Source: Variovorax guangxiensis
GTDB lineage: Bacteria; Pseudomonadota; Gammaproteobacteria; Burkholderiales; Burkholderiaceae_C
DNA length: 64,000 nucleotides
Assembly: GCF_003952165.1 (NCBI RefSeq)
Contig: NZ_RXFT01000005.1
Coordinates: 372,001-436,000, forward strand
Direction of reading: 5' to 3'
Shown here piece by piece: positions 33,937-45,256 of the stretch. The notes under the pieces were generated by a model. The model was not told the DNA's origin, did not search any database, and worked only from the letters and a program-made list of their open reading frames with translations. A program made the translations under genes and the position numbers. Positions within the stretch are counted from its first letter, which is position 1. Each line of letters starts with the position of its first letter.

Positions 33937-36270
33937 TCACTTCCGGTTCGTGGCCTTGTTGAGGGTGAACTTGATGCCCGACGGCTGTGCGATCTTCAGC
34001 CCGAAGATGTGGCGCTCCTTCGTGAGGGTCTTCATCGCGATCGGCGCGTCGATGATGAACTGGAGGGACCAGTTCGCGAACACGACGTTGAGCATGGTGT
34101 TGGCCACCGAGAGCTGCACCTTCGCGCCATAGACGTCGGTCGCCCGCAGGAAGAGCCGGAAGCGCTTGTAGGTGATGCCGTTCCACAGCTTGTAGAGCCA
34201 CGACTGGTCCGCCGCATTGCTGGTCTGGCTCGGCGTGTTGAACACCGACACGTTCGCATTCAACGTGTAGTTGGTGGTGTTGATGATGTAGTTGGTGGCG
34301 TTGTAGGTCATCGTCGGCGCGGACACGGTCTTGGTGCCGGTCACCGTCGTCAGGTGCGGCCCTATCACGAGCTTGCCGTCGAGGGCATTGATGATCTCCA
34401 GCCGCCCGCTGCCCGTGATGCGGATGTCGGCGCCCGTGACCAGCCGCACGGCCGTGCCGTTGACCACCAGCAGCACGTCGCCGTTGACGGTCTCGACGAT
34501 GCCGTCGTTCACCGTGCGGGTCTCGCCGCCCGTGATGATCTCCGTCGCGCCGCCGGTGATGGTGCGCTTCTCGCCGTCGCTCACCGTCTCCGTCGCACCC
34601 CCCGTCACCGTGCGCTCCTCGCCGCCGTCGATGGTCTCCACCGCACCCGCGGTGATGTGCCGCTCCTCGCCCGACTCGTAGGTCGCCGACTCGTGGCCCT
34701 TGATCAGCGTGGTGCGCGTCGCGCCCGTGGTGTGCGTCTCGTCCGCCTCCACCTCGGTGTCCAGGTTGCGCTCGGCATGCAGCAGCACCTGCTCGGCGCC
34801 CATCGCGTCCTCGAACACCAGCGCATTCGCGTTCGCCGGCGAACCGCCCTTGCTCGAGCGCGTCACCACACCGCTCTTCGTCGCCTCGCCTGGCAGCGAG
34901 AACGGCGGCATCTGGTCGGCGTTGTACACGCGCCCCACGATCACCGGCCGGTCGACCCGCCCCCCGATGAAGTCCACCACCACCTCCTGGCCGATGCGCG
35001 GCGTGAACACGCCCCCGAAACGCTCCCCCGCCCAGATGTGCGACACCCGCACGAAGCGCGAGCTGTTCTCGTTGCGCTGCCCGTAGCGGTCCCAGTGGAA
35101 CTGCACCTTCACTCGACCGTATTCGTCCGTCCAGATCTCTTCTCCCTCGGGCCCCACCACCGTTGCGGTCTGCGGCCCGCCGGTGCGTGGCAGCGGCGTC
35201 TGGCGTGGCGCGCGAAAGGGCTTGTCCGCCGGCTGCACGACGAAGTCGAAGTCGTAATTGCCCTGCTGCGCGCCGCTCGCATAGCCGCCTTCGCGCAGCG
35301 CGTACGACACGGCCACGACCAGGTAGTCCTGGTTGTCGTCGCCGCGCGGGGCGTTGCGCAGCGTGAACCTGCCGCCCGGCGCCATGCCGCGCACCGTGGA
35401 GCGGCCCGCGCTCCGCACTGCCAGCGATTGCGCCTCTTCCAGGCGCATGCGCGCATAGTGCTCGCCGTCGCCGGCGGACGGGTAGTCGCCGAGCCATTCG
35501 TACATCTCGTGGTCGGCGTTATCGTAGTCGCCAGGCTGGCTGCGCACGTTGATGAGGTCGCCCTTGGGCGTGGTGAAGTTGTAGTCGTCCACCACGTAGC
35601 GGCCGCTTCGCAGGTCCTCGGCGGGCTGCCACTCGCGGATCACTTCCATGTCTTCGGTGATGTCGCGGTCGGTGGCGAAATGGTCGATGCAGTCGTAATC
35701 GGGCAGCGGCTCGTGCGCGCTCAGGTCGTCGGCGAGCACCAGCGTGTGCCGGCCGTTCTCGTGCCTGAAGTAGTAGTAGATGCCCTCGAGCTCCATGAGC
35801 CGGCTCACGAAGGCGAAGTCGCTCTCGTTGTACTGCGCGCAGTACTCCCACTGGCGGTAGCTGCCGCACAGCTTGTTCTCGACCGGAAAGCCGTAGCCGC
35901 CGAGCACCTCCTCGAGGATCTCCACCACCGTCCTGTCCTGGAAGATCTTGCAGTCGCTCGAACGCGTGAGATACCACAGCCACGGCCGCACCGACGCCCG
36001 GTAGATGGTATGGCGCTCGGTGTCGCCCTCGCGGCCGATCGCGCAGAACTGCACCACATGGCCGTCCAGGAACCGCGGCTTCTGCCCGACGGTGAGGATC
36101 TCGAGCGTCAACGGTTTTCCCAGCATCGACCTGAGGTCGACCGTGGGATTCCGGCTCAGGAGATCCACCTCGAACTCGTACAGCTGCGACAACCCCTCGG
36201 TGCCCCGCATCGAGCGGAACAGCAGCTGATCGTCCCCCAGGGGGGTATGCGCGCGTACGACTCTGGCCAT
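33937..36270 (-). CDS. vgrG: T6SS spike protein VgrG (copy 2)
   Basis: A 777-residue VgrG with the same layout as its neighbours: gp27-like region, gp5 OB fold (WTDEYGRVKVQFHWD), repeat needle and C-terminal tail. Residues about 354-596 (DNA 34481-35211) appear identical at DNA level to the third copy, while the N-terminal third and the tail are clearly diverged. The tail (from about 675) contains VYGAKVQLSVANTML in place of the equivalent VgrG1 and VgrG3 segments. It ends KATNRK and has no toxin motif. Gaps to the neighbouring vgrG genes are 39 and 78 bp. Different tails on otherwise shared spikes suggest different cargo or adaptors. Confidence 0.95.
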   Translation of the reverse strand: MARVVRAHTPLGDDQLLFRSMRGTEGLSQLYEFEVDLLSRNPTVDLRSMLGKPLTLEILTVGQKPRFLDGHVVQFCAIGREGDTERHTIYRASVRPWLWYLTRSSDCKIFQDRTVVEILEEVLGGYGFPVENKLCGSYRQWEYCAQYNESDFAFVSRLMELEGIYYYFRHENGRHTLVLADDLSAHEPLPDYDCIDHFATDRDITEDMEVIREWQPAEDLRSGRYVVDDYNFTTPKGDLINVRSQPGDYDNADHEMYEWLGDYPSAGDGEHYARMRLEEAQSLAVRSAGRSTVRGMAPGGRFTLRNAPRGDDNQDYLVVAVSYALREGGYASGAQQGNYDFDFVVQPADKPFRAPRQTPLPRTGGPQTATVVGPEGEEIWTDEYGRVKVQFHWDRYGQRNENSSRFVRVSHIWAGERFGGVFTPRIGQEVVVDFIGGRVDRPVIVGRVYNADQMPPFSLPGEATKSGVVTRSSKGGSPANANALVFEDAMGAEQVLLHAERNLDTEVEADETHTTGATRTTLIKGHESATYESGEERHITAGAVETIDGGEERTVTGGATETVSDGEKRTITGGATEIITGGETRTVNDGIVETVNGDVLLVVNGTAVRLVTGADIRITGSGRLEIINALDGKLVIGPHLTTVTGTKTVSAPTMTYNATNYIINTTNYTLNANVSVFNTPSQTSNAADQSWLYKLWNGITYKRFRLFLRATDVYGAKVQLSVANTMLNVVFANWSLQFIIDAPIAMKTLTKERHIFGLKIAQPSGIKFTLNKATNRK
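34481..35211. repeat. Identical tract shared by vgrG copies 2 and 3 (first member)
   Basis: These 731 bp correspond, at a constant offset of 2418, to 36899-37629. I found no difference when comparing the two; reading frames on the opposite strand are also identical across the tract. Sequence divergence begins abruptly at both ends. The pattern indicates recent gene conversion or duplication limited to the OB-fold and needle region. Confidence 0.9.
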
Positions 36271-36348
36271 GAATGTCTCCTTGTCCTCTTTCTGCCCTGC
36301 CCTTGCGCCGGAAGCTGCCGGCGGATTCTTCTTAGAGCGCCCCGCGCT

Positions 36349-38691
36349 TCAGTTCGTGCGGACCCAGAATGCCCCGTAGGCCAGGCGCAGGGCGCCTTTC
36401 GACAGGTGCTTGCCCACGATCTTCAGGTCGGCGAACGCGATCTTCTTCTGCCAGATGTTCTCGTTGGAGTTGACCACCGCCATGTTGACGAAGAGCCCGT
36501 TGATCGAAGTGAAGGTCCCCACCGACAGCATCACCTTGACGGCGTAGAAGTCGTAGGCCTGCGCCGTGAACTGGGACTTCTTGACCCACGACGCGTGATA
36601 GTTGGTCTCTCGCCAGTGGAAGTGGTCATCCGTGTTCACCGTGTGGTCCGGCACGTTGTAGACGATCACGTTGGCGTTCAGCGTGTAGTTGCTCGTGTTG
36701 AGCGTGTAGTTGGTCGAGTTGTGCACGATCGTGGGGGCGTGCACGATCTTGGGCCCGGTGACCACCGTGGTATCGGGACCGAGCACGATCTTGGTGTCGA
36801 CGGCATTGACGATCTCGATGCGCCCGCCGCCCACGATGCGGATGTCCGAACCGCTCACGAGCCGGATCGTGCTGCCGTTCACCGTCAGCTGCACGCTGCC
36901 GTTGACGGTCTCGACGATGCCGTCGTTCACCGTGCGGGTCTCGCCGCCCGTGATGATCTCCGTCGCGCCGCCGGTGATGGTGCGCTTCTCGCCGTCGCTC
37001 ACCGTCTCCGTCGCACCCCCCGTCACCGTGCGCTCCTCGCCGCCGTCGATGGTCTCCACCGCACCCGCGGTGATGTGCCGCTCCTCGCCCGACTCGTAGG
37101 TCGCCGACTCGTGGCCCTTGATCAGCGTGGTGCGCGTCGCGCCCGTGGTGTGCGTCTCGTCCGCCTCCACCTCGGTGTCCAGGTTGCGCTCGGCATGCAG
37201 CAGCACCTGCTCGGCGCCCATCGCGTCCTCGAACACCAGCGCATTCGCGTTCGCCGGCGAACCGCCCTTGCTCGAGCGCGTCACCACACCGCTCTTCGTC
37301 GCCTCGCCTGGCAGCGAGAACGGCGGCATCTGGTCGGCGTTGTACACGCGCCCCACGATCACCGGCCGGTCGACCCGCCCCCCGATGAAGTCCACCACCA
37401 CCTCCTGGCCGATGCGCGGCGTGAACACGCCCCCGAAACGCTCCCCCGCCCAGATGTGCGACACCCGCACGAAGCGCGAGCTGTTCTCGTTGCGCTGCCC
37501 GTAGCGGTCCCAGTGGAACTGCACCTTCACTCGACCGTATTCGTCCGTCCAGATCTCTTCTCCCTCGGGCCCCACCACCGTTGCGGTCTGCGGCCCGCCG
37601 GTGCGTGGCAGCGGCGTCTGGCGTGGCGCCCTGAACGGCAGCGTGGTGGGCTGCACCACGAAGTTGAAGTCGTACCCGCCCGATTCGGCGCCGGTTGCGT
37701 AGCCGCCTTCGCGCAAGGCATAGGACACGGCAACGATCAGGTGTTCCCGGTTGTCCTCACCGCGCGGCGAATTGCGCATCTTGAAGCTGTAGCCGGGGGC
37801 CATGCCGCGCACGGTGGCATGGCCGGCGCTGCGCTGCGCTAGGGCCTGCACTTCTTCAAGCCGCACTCGCGCGTAGTGCTCGCCGTCGCCGGGCGACGGA
37901 TAGTCGCCCAGCCATTCGTAGATCTCGTGGTCGGCGTGATCGTGCTGCCTCGGCAGGGCCCGCACGTTCGACAGGTCGCCCTTGGGCGTGGTGAAGTTGA
38001 AGTCGTTCACGGTGTAGCTGCCCGAGCGGATCTCCTCGCTCGGCTGCCATTCGCGGATGACCTCCAGGTCCTCGTCGATGGCGCGGTCGGCCGCGAAGTA
38101 GTCGATGGTCTCGTACCCAGGCATCGGCTGGTGCGCGCTCAGGTCGTCGGCAAGCACCAGCGTGTGCTGGTTCCTGTCGTGCTTGAAGTAGTAGTAGATG
38201 CCCTCGAGTTCCATGAGCCGGCTCACGAAGGCGAAGTCGCTCTCGTTGTACTGCACACAGTACTCCCACTGCCGGTAGTTCTCGCAGAGCTTGTTCTCGT
38301 AGGCGAAGCCGTAATCGGAGAGCACCTCCTCGATGACTTCGACCACCGACTTGCCCTGGAAGATCTTGTTGTCGCTCGACCGCGTCAGGTACCAGAGCCA
38401 CGGGCGCACGGTGGCGCGGTAGACCGTGTGACGCGAGGTGCCGCCTTCGCGCCCCACCGCGGCGAAGCGCACCACCTGGCCATTGAGAAAGCGCGGCGAA
38501 CCGGCCACCGCCGTCTGGATCTCGAGCGCGAGCGGCTTGCCGAGCATCGCCTTCAGATCCAGCGACGCGCTCGGACTCAACAGGTCCACCTCGAACTCGA
38601 AAAGCTGCGACAAACCCTCCGTGCCCCGCATCGAGCGGAACAGCAGCTGGCTCTCGTCCAGTGGCGTGTGGGCTCGAACGACTCTGGCCAT
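36349..38691 (-). CDS. vgrG: T6SS spike protein VgrG (copy 3)
   Basis: A 780-residue VgrG and the first of the tandem set, 23 bp after clpV. The N-terminus (RAHTPLDESQLLFRSMRGTE) and gp27-like region resemble both other copies; the OB fold and needle share the identical 731-bp DNA tract with copy 2. The last 100 residues are its own (NVPDHTVNTDDHFHWRE onward), with FYAVKVMLSVGTF aligning to the conserved Tyr-x-x-Lys core of the other tails. A short AGGAGA ribosome-binding site sits between clpV and the ATG. No lysozyme, lipase, nuclease or ADP-ribosyl transferase motif is seen. Confidence 0.95.
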   Translation of the reverse strand: MARVVRAHTPLDESQLLFRSMRGTEGLSQLFEFEVDLLSPSASLDLKAMLGKPLALEIQTAVAGSPRFLNGQVVRFAAVGREGGTSRHTVYRATVRPWLWYLTRSSDNKIFQGKSVVEVIEEVLSDYGFAYENKLCENYRQWEYCVQYNESDFAFVSRLMELEGIYYYFKHDRNQHTLVLADDLSAHQPMPGYETIDYFAADRAIDEDLEVIREWQPSEEIRSGSYTVNDFNFTTPKGDLSNVRALPRQHDHADHEIYEWLGDYPSPGDGEHYARVRLEEVQALAQRSAGHATVRGMAPGYSFKMRNSPRGEDNREHLIVAVSYALREGGYATGAESGGYDFNFVVQPTTLPFRAPRQTPLPRTGGPQTATVVGPEGEEIWTDEYGRVKVQFHWDRYGQRNENSSRFVRVSHIWAGERFGGVFTPRIGQEVVVDFIGGRVDRPVIVGRVYNADQMPPFSLPGEATKSGVVTRSSKGGSPANANALVFEDAMGAEQVLLHAERNLDTEVEADETHTTGATRTTLIKGHESATYESGEERHITAGAVETIDGGEERTVTGGATETVSDGEKRTITGGATEIITGGETRTVNDGIVETVNGSVQLTVNGSTIRLVSGSDIRIVGGGRIEIVNAVDTKIVLGPDTTVVTGPKIVHAPTIVHNSTNYTLNTSNYTLNANVIVYNVPDHTVNTDDHFHWRETNYHASWVKKSQFTAQAYDFYAVKVMLSVGTFTSINGLFVNMAVVNSNENIWQKKIAFADLKIVGKHLSKGALRLAYGAFWVRTN
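36899..37629. repeat. Identical tract shared by vgrG copies 2 and 3 (second member)
   Basis: Partner of 34481-35211; both lie in the same orientation within tandem genes, so unequal crossing-over here would delete or duplicate a whole vgrG unit of 2418 bp. Confidence 0.9.
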
Positions 38692-38714
38692 GGGGGTTGT
38701 CTCCTTCTATTTTT

Positions 38715-41474
<2,760 letters not shown>

Positions 41475-41485
41475 GGATTAAAGCT

Positions 41486-41577
41486 AACCCCCAGTCTTCG
41501 CGCACTTCGCGTCGCTACGCCAACCCCCTTGCAGGGGGCAACTCCTGTGGCCCGGCAGAGCCGGTTCCACGGTGTTT
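41486..41577 (-). repeat. Interspersed ~92-bp intergenic repeat, copy B
   Basis: This is the inverted partner of 15502-15592, located between tssG and clpV. The hairpin core CCCCCTTGCAGGGGG is intact. About 11 mismatches over 92 positions were counted by eye. It sits 12 bp upstream of the clpV start codon, so it is transcribed in the clpV leader and could affect message folding. Confidence 0.8.
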
Positions 41578-41598
41578 CGCGAAAAGACCGTGATGTGG

Positions 41599-42849
41599 TC
41601 ATGTCGTCGGCGTCTCGCGCGAAGTTGCGGAAGAGCGGGTAAGGAATGCATCGGTAGGAGCCGCCGATGCGGAACGGGAAAACAATGCTTCGGGCTGGAA
41701 CAGCATGTCGCCGGCGTCGGTGTCGGACATGCGCGTGCCCAGCCAGCTGCCCCAGCCCAGCCGCTGGTTGCTGTTGAGCCGCATGCCGTGCGCGTCCTGC
41801 TTCTTGAGCACGAGCCGCAGCTCCCACGCGAACTCGATGCCGACGTACTGGCGCACCCAGTCGACCACCTGCTGCAGCCGCTTGCTGCCCGGCAGGAACT
41901 CGCGGTACTGCTCCTGCGAGAGCGGACCGAGTTCGAGGCGGAACTTGCTCTGCGCGTCGCGCACCGCGAGGCCGATGGTGGCGCCGCCTCCGAGCCGGTG
42001 GTTGCGCCCGAGCGTGCCGATGCGGCTGACCTGGCGCTCGTCGATCATCACCCAGTCGCTCACGAACTCGTCGATGCGCACCGGCACGTCGAAGTAGAGC
42101 CGCATGATCTGGATCAGCCCTTCGGGGTTGCGCGTCTGGCGAACGAGGTGGCCCGCCATGAAGGTGCGCGCATGGTCGGCGATGCGGTCGCGCTCCTTGA
42201 GGCCGGGCTGGCCCATGTTCATGAGGCTCGCGACGTAGTCGACGAAGCGGTGGCCATCGGTGCGGTCTAGGCTGTTGACCGACTGGGCGTCGGCCCAGGC
42301 CCGGTAGAACAGCAGGATGAGCCTGTGGTGGAACAGGTCGGCGAACGCGCTGATGGTGTTGTCGGCGTGGTGCCGCTTGCGCTCGCGCGCGTACTCCGTC
42401 AGGTGCAGCGGCAGCGGGCCGTTGGGGCCGAACAGGCCGAAGCCGTAGATCGATATGCGCGGCGGCCCGTCGCCGTCGGCCTCGACGCCCGAGACGTTCG
42501 ATGGCGCGAAGGCCATCGAGGGCTCCTGCCCGAGGCGCAGCGGCTCGTCGAGCGGGCGTGGCGCGCGGCCCAGCAGCGGATGGTCGTCCTGCGCGTCCAG
42601 GCGGCGCAGCAGCATGAAAAGGTCGTGCTCAAAGGGCTGCTCGAGCAGCCTGGCCCAGAGCTCCGGGTCGGCCTGCGCGATGCCGCGCGCGGGGGGCAGG
42701 CCTGCTCCTTGCGCGGACGCTTGGAGGACCTCGTGATCGACGGCGATCTCTGCCGCGTCCGGCACCATGCCCTGCGCATGTCCGGCCGAAGCGGCTTCCT
42801 GCTGCTCCTGGTGCTGCTGCACCGCGTCGGTGAAGCCCGTTTCGCTCAT
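41599..42849 (-). CDS. tssG: T6SS baseplate protein TssG
   Basis: TssG is a baseplate wedge component that pairs with TssF, TssE and TssK. The 416-residue protein carries family landmarks such as EPSMAFAPSNVSGVE, ISIYGFGLFGPNGPLPLHLT and RIGTLGRNHRLGGGATIG. A Gln/Ala-rich N-terminal extension of about 60 residues precedes the conserved part, making it longer than the usual ~340. The C-terminal 30 residues are Ser/Thr-rich and likely disordered. The ATG at 42849 overlaps the tssF stop as ATGA, so they are translationally coupled, matching the 2:1 TssF-TssG complex. It is followed by repeat copy B and clpV. Confidence 0.94.
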   Translation of the reverse strand: MSETGFTDAVQQHQEQQEAASAGHAQGMVPDAAEIAVDHEVLQASAQGAGLPPARGIAQADPELWARLLEQPFEHDLFMLLRRLDAQDDHPLLGRAPRPLDEPLRLGQEPSMAFAPSNVSGVEADGDGPPRISIYGFGLFGPNGPLPLHLTEYARERKRHHADNTISAFADLFHHRLILLFYRAWADAQSVNSLDRTDGHRFVDYVASLMNMGQPGLKERDRIADHARTFMAGHLVRQTRNPEGLIQIMRLYFDVPVRIDEFVSDWVMIDERQVSRIGTLGRNHRLGGGATIGLAVRDAQSKFRLELGPLSQEQYREFLPGSKRLQQVVDWVRQYVGIEFAWELRLVLKKQDAHGMRLNSNQRLGWGSWLGTRMSDTDAGDMLFQPEALFSRSASAAPTDAFLTRSSATSRETPTT

Positions 42850-44717
42850 ACGGCGGGGCGGCGTCCCACGCGCGGGGTCCAGCGCGCGATTTCGCCGCGC
42901 TGCAGGCTGGCCAGCGCGAATTCGGTGAACGCGTTGAGCGATACGTGGCGGCTGAAGAACTGCTCCAGCACCGCGCCGAAGAGATACGGGCTCGCGCCCG
43001 AGAACGCGACCTCGTCGATCTTGAGCGCGATCTCCACGCCGCGCCCGAACACGATCGGGCCGGGCTCGGGCAGGCGGCGGAACACCGGCGCCAGCGCCAT
43101 CGAGCGCACGCCCTGGATCTGGCGGCGCACCGAGGGGTCGGCGAGGTTGCCGTACAGGTCGAGCATCTCGCGCAGCGCGGCCGCGCCCTGCGTGGGGTCG
43201 ACGTCTGTGAGGCTCAGGTAATTGAGGCCCAGGTGGCTGATGAGGCGCCAGGTGAGCGCGCCCTCGGCCAGCGCCGGGTAGGGCCGCGAAGGCCCGCGCA
43301 GGATGCGGATGGAGCGTACGGGCGCGGACACGCGCAGCGTGAAGTCCGATTCGAGCCCGGTCGGCAGCAGCAGCGGCAGGTCGCGGTTGGTGCACAGCGC
43401 GTCGAGCGTGATGTGGCGCAGGCTGTGCGGGAACGGCGCGTCGTGCTGGTCGACGAGCGACACATAGACCTCGCTGCCGGTGTAGCTGGTGCGCGTACCC
43501 TGCGCGCGCGCGCGGTCCGACACGAGGCGCGGTTCGCGGCGCAGCGAGAAGTAGGCGCCGAAGTCGCCATCGTCGGCTGCGAAGGAGCCGAGGAAGGGCC
43601 GGAATTCGCGCTCCTCCGAGCCGTTGGCCATGTGGCCGGTGACGCGCTCTACCGTGAAGATCTCGAAGTCGCGCGGACGGGTGCGGTCGATCACCGCATG
43701 GTGCTCGTGCTGGCCCGGCCCCACCGGAATGCGGTCGCTGCGGCGCGGCACGAGGTTGATGATGGGCGTGCAGAACAGCGAGAAATGCTTGGCGTCGACC
43801 AGGCGTTCGAGGTCGGCATCCGCGCGGTCGAGCAGGATCACGATTTCCATCGTCGTGCCGCCCATGGCCGCGACCGCCGCACGCAGCTTGTTCACGCTGA
43901 AGAACAGGTAGCGGTCTGGGAAGGCGAAGTACTCGTGCAGCAGGCGGTAGCCCTGGAACGAACGCGCGTCATAGGGCAGCAGCGCCTGGTCGGGCTCGAA
44001 GCCCTCGTGCCTGATGGCGTCGTCACCCAGCGGCACGATGCGCGCCGTGGTGCCGGGCCCGCTGCGGCACACCACGCCGACGCTGTGGTGCGTCGCGAGT
44101 TCGAGCATGCGCAGCGCATGCAGCTCCGCGCCCGAGAGGAAGAATTCGAGCCGGTCCAGCGGCATGTCGGCAAAGCGCGCGCCGCCCACTGCTTCGAGCT
44201 TGATGGTGATGGCGCTCTTCGCCTGCCGGGCGACCATGGGCATCGCATGCGCGATCTCCGCCGGCACCGGGCCGATGCCGGCCTCGGCGATGCGGATGGG
44301 CCACAGCGTGACGGCATGGCCGGTGCGGAACTCGCAGGCCGTCTGCTCGCCCTTGATCATTCGGCCGCGCAGGATGGTGTGGCGCGGCAGTTCGTAGCCG
44401 GCCTTCAGCGAGCCTTCGTTGAGGTTGCCGTCGATCTGCACCACCGCCATGGCAGGCAGCGGCGCGAGGAAGTTGGGGTAGACCACTTCGAGCAGCCGCT
44501 GCGAGAAGCGCGGGAACTCGGCGTCCATCTTGAGCTGGATGCGCGCGGTGAGGAAGCTGAAACCTTCGAGCAGCCGCTCCACGTACGGGTCGCTGACCTC
44601 GATGCCTCGCATGCCGAGGCGGCCCGCAATCTTCGGGTAGCGCTGCGCGAACTCGGCCCCGAGCTCGTGCATGTAGGTGAGCTCGCGGTTGTAGTAATCC
44701 AGCAGCCGGGCATCCAT
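42846..44717 (-). CDS. tssF: T6SS baseplate protein TssF
   Basis: TssF is the largest wedge protein of the T6SS baseplate. The 623-residue length is normal. Family landmarks are the start LLDYYNRELTYMHELGAEFA, then YVERLLEGFSFLTARIQLKMD, and the later RFFSVNK-type region (DRYLFFSVNKLR) and EFALASLQRG near the C-terminus. The ATG at 44717 overlaps the tssE stop (TGATG). Four consecutive genes, tagJ-tssE-tssF-tssG, are linked by overlaps of 1-4 bp, so this part of the baseplate is made as one coupled unit. Confidence 0.96.
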   Translation of the reverse strand: MDARLLDYYNRELTYMHELGAEFAQRYPKIAGRLGMRGIEVSDPYVERLLEGFSFLTARIQLKMDAEFPRFSQRLLEVVYPNFLAPLPAMAVVQIDGNLNEGSLKAGYELPRHTILRGRMIKGEQTACEFRTGHAVTLWPIRIAEAGIGPVPAEIAHAMPMVARQAKSAITIKLEAVGGARFADMPLDRLEFFLSGAELHALRMLELATHHSVGVVCRSGPGTTARIVPLGDDAIRHEGFEPDQALLPYDARSFQGYRLLHEYFAFPDRYLFFSVNKLRAAVAAMGGTTMEIVILLDRADADLERLVDAKHFSLFCTPIINLVPRRSDRIPVGPGQHEHHAVIDRTRPRDFEIFTVERVTGHMANGSEEREFRPFLGSFAADDGDFGAYFSLRREPRLVSDRARAQGTRTSYTGSEVYVSLVDQHDAPFPHSLRHITLDALCTNRDLPLLLPTGLESDFTLRVSAPVRSIRILRGPSRPYPALAEGALTWRLISHLGLNYLSLTDVDPTQGAAALREMLDLYGNLADPSVRRQIQGVRSMALAPVFRRLPEPGPIVFGRGVEIALKIDEVAFSGASPYLFGAVLEQFFSRHVSLNAFTEFALASLQRGEIARWTPRVGRRPAV

Positions 44718-45256
44718 CAGAGGCCTCCGGTAGGCCGAAGGACCATGTGCCCGCTTTCGAGATCGAGTTCGGAACGCAGGATGAATTCGATGGGATACGG
44801 CACCGACCACAGGGTGCCGCGGATCTCCAGCGCGAGCAGGTTGTGGTGCTCGAGATCGGTCGCATCGGTCACGCAGCGCACGTCGATGCTGTCTTTCATG
44901 ATGCGCGGCTCGAAGTCGATGATGGCCGCGCGGATGGCGGCCTCGACATCGGCGAAGTCGACTTCGGACATGCGCCCGCCGGCCCAGCCGCGAACGCCGA
45001 AGTTCAGCACCGAGCGGCGCGCGCGCGGCATGGTGTTGATGTTGTGCTCGGCGCCGAAGTTGGTGGTGTTGAGCAGCCACTGCAGGTCGCGCAGCACCGA
45101 GTCGCGCAGCAGCCTGCCGCTCATGAGGAAGGCCCCCGCGCGCTCCTGTCGGGTCTGCGGCGCCTTGTCGGTGAGGCGGTCGAGCAGCACCGGCTGCAGG
45201 CGGTCGCGCGCGACGCTTTCCTGCTGGTCGCCGTCGGTGTCCATCATTCCGCTCAT
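44717..45256 (-). CDS. tssE: T6SS baseplate protein TssE (gp25-like)
   Basis: TssE is the gp25-like protein that starts sheath polymerisation at the baseplate. The 179-residue protein has the gp25 core: LLDRLTDKAP, RDLQWLLNTTNF, VLNFGVRGWAG and the EPR motif in DFEPRIMKDSIDV, which is the conserved trio that contacts TssB/TssC. The start is the ATG at 45256, overlapping the tagJ stop by 4 bp. Two further in-frame ATGs follow within four codons (45247 and 45244). No unusual features are present. Confidence 0.95.
   Translation of the reverse strand: MSGMMDTDGDQQESVARDRLQPVLLDRLTDKAPQTRQERAGAFLMSGRLLRDSVLRDLQWLLNTTNFGAEHNINTMPRARRSVLNFGVRGWAGGRMSEVDFADVEAAIRAAIIDFEPRIMKDSIDVRCVTDATDLEHHNLLALEIRGTLWSVPYPIEFILRSELDLESGHMVLRPTGGL

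Noticed and set aside
31990..37100. CRISPR-like repeats in the vgrG region
   Set aside because: Repeats are coding, in-frame and of variable 27-48-bp spacing without unique spacers; they encode the needle.
31312..37842. Very long plus-strand open frame opposite the three vgrG genes
   Set aside because: It is rich in His, Arg and Gly/Ala, has no domain, and repeats because the vgrG genes repeat. The minus-strand proteins have clear T6SS homology.
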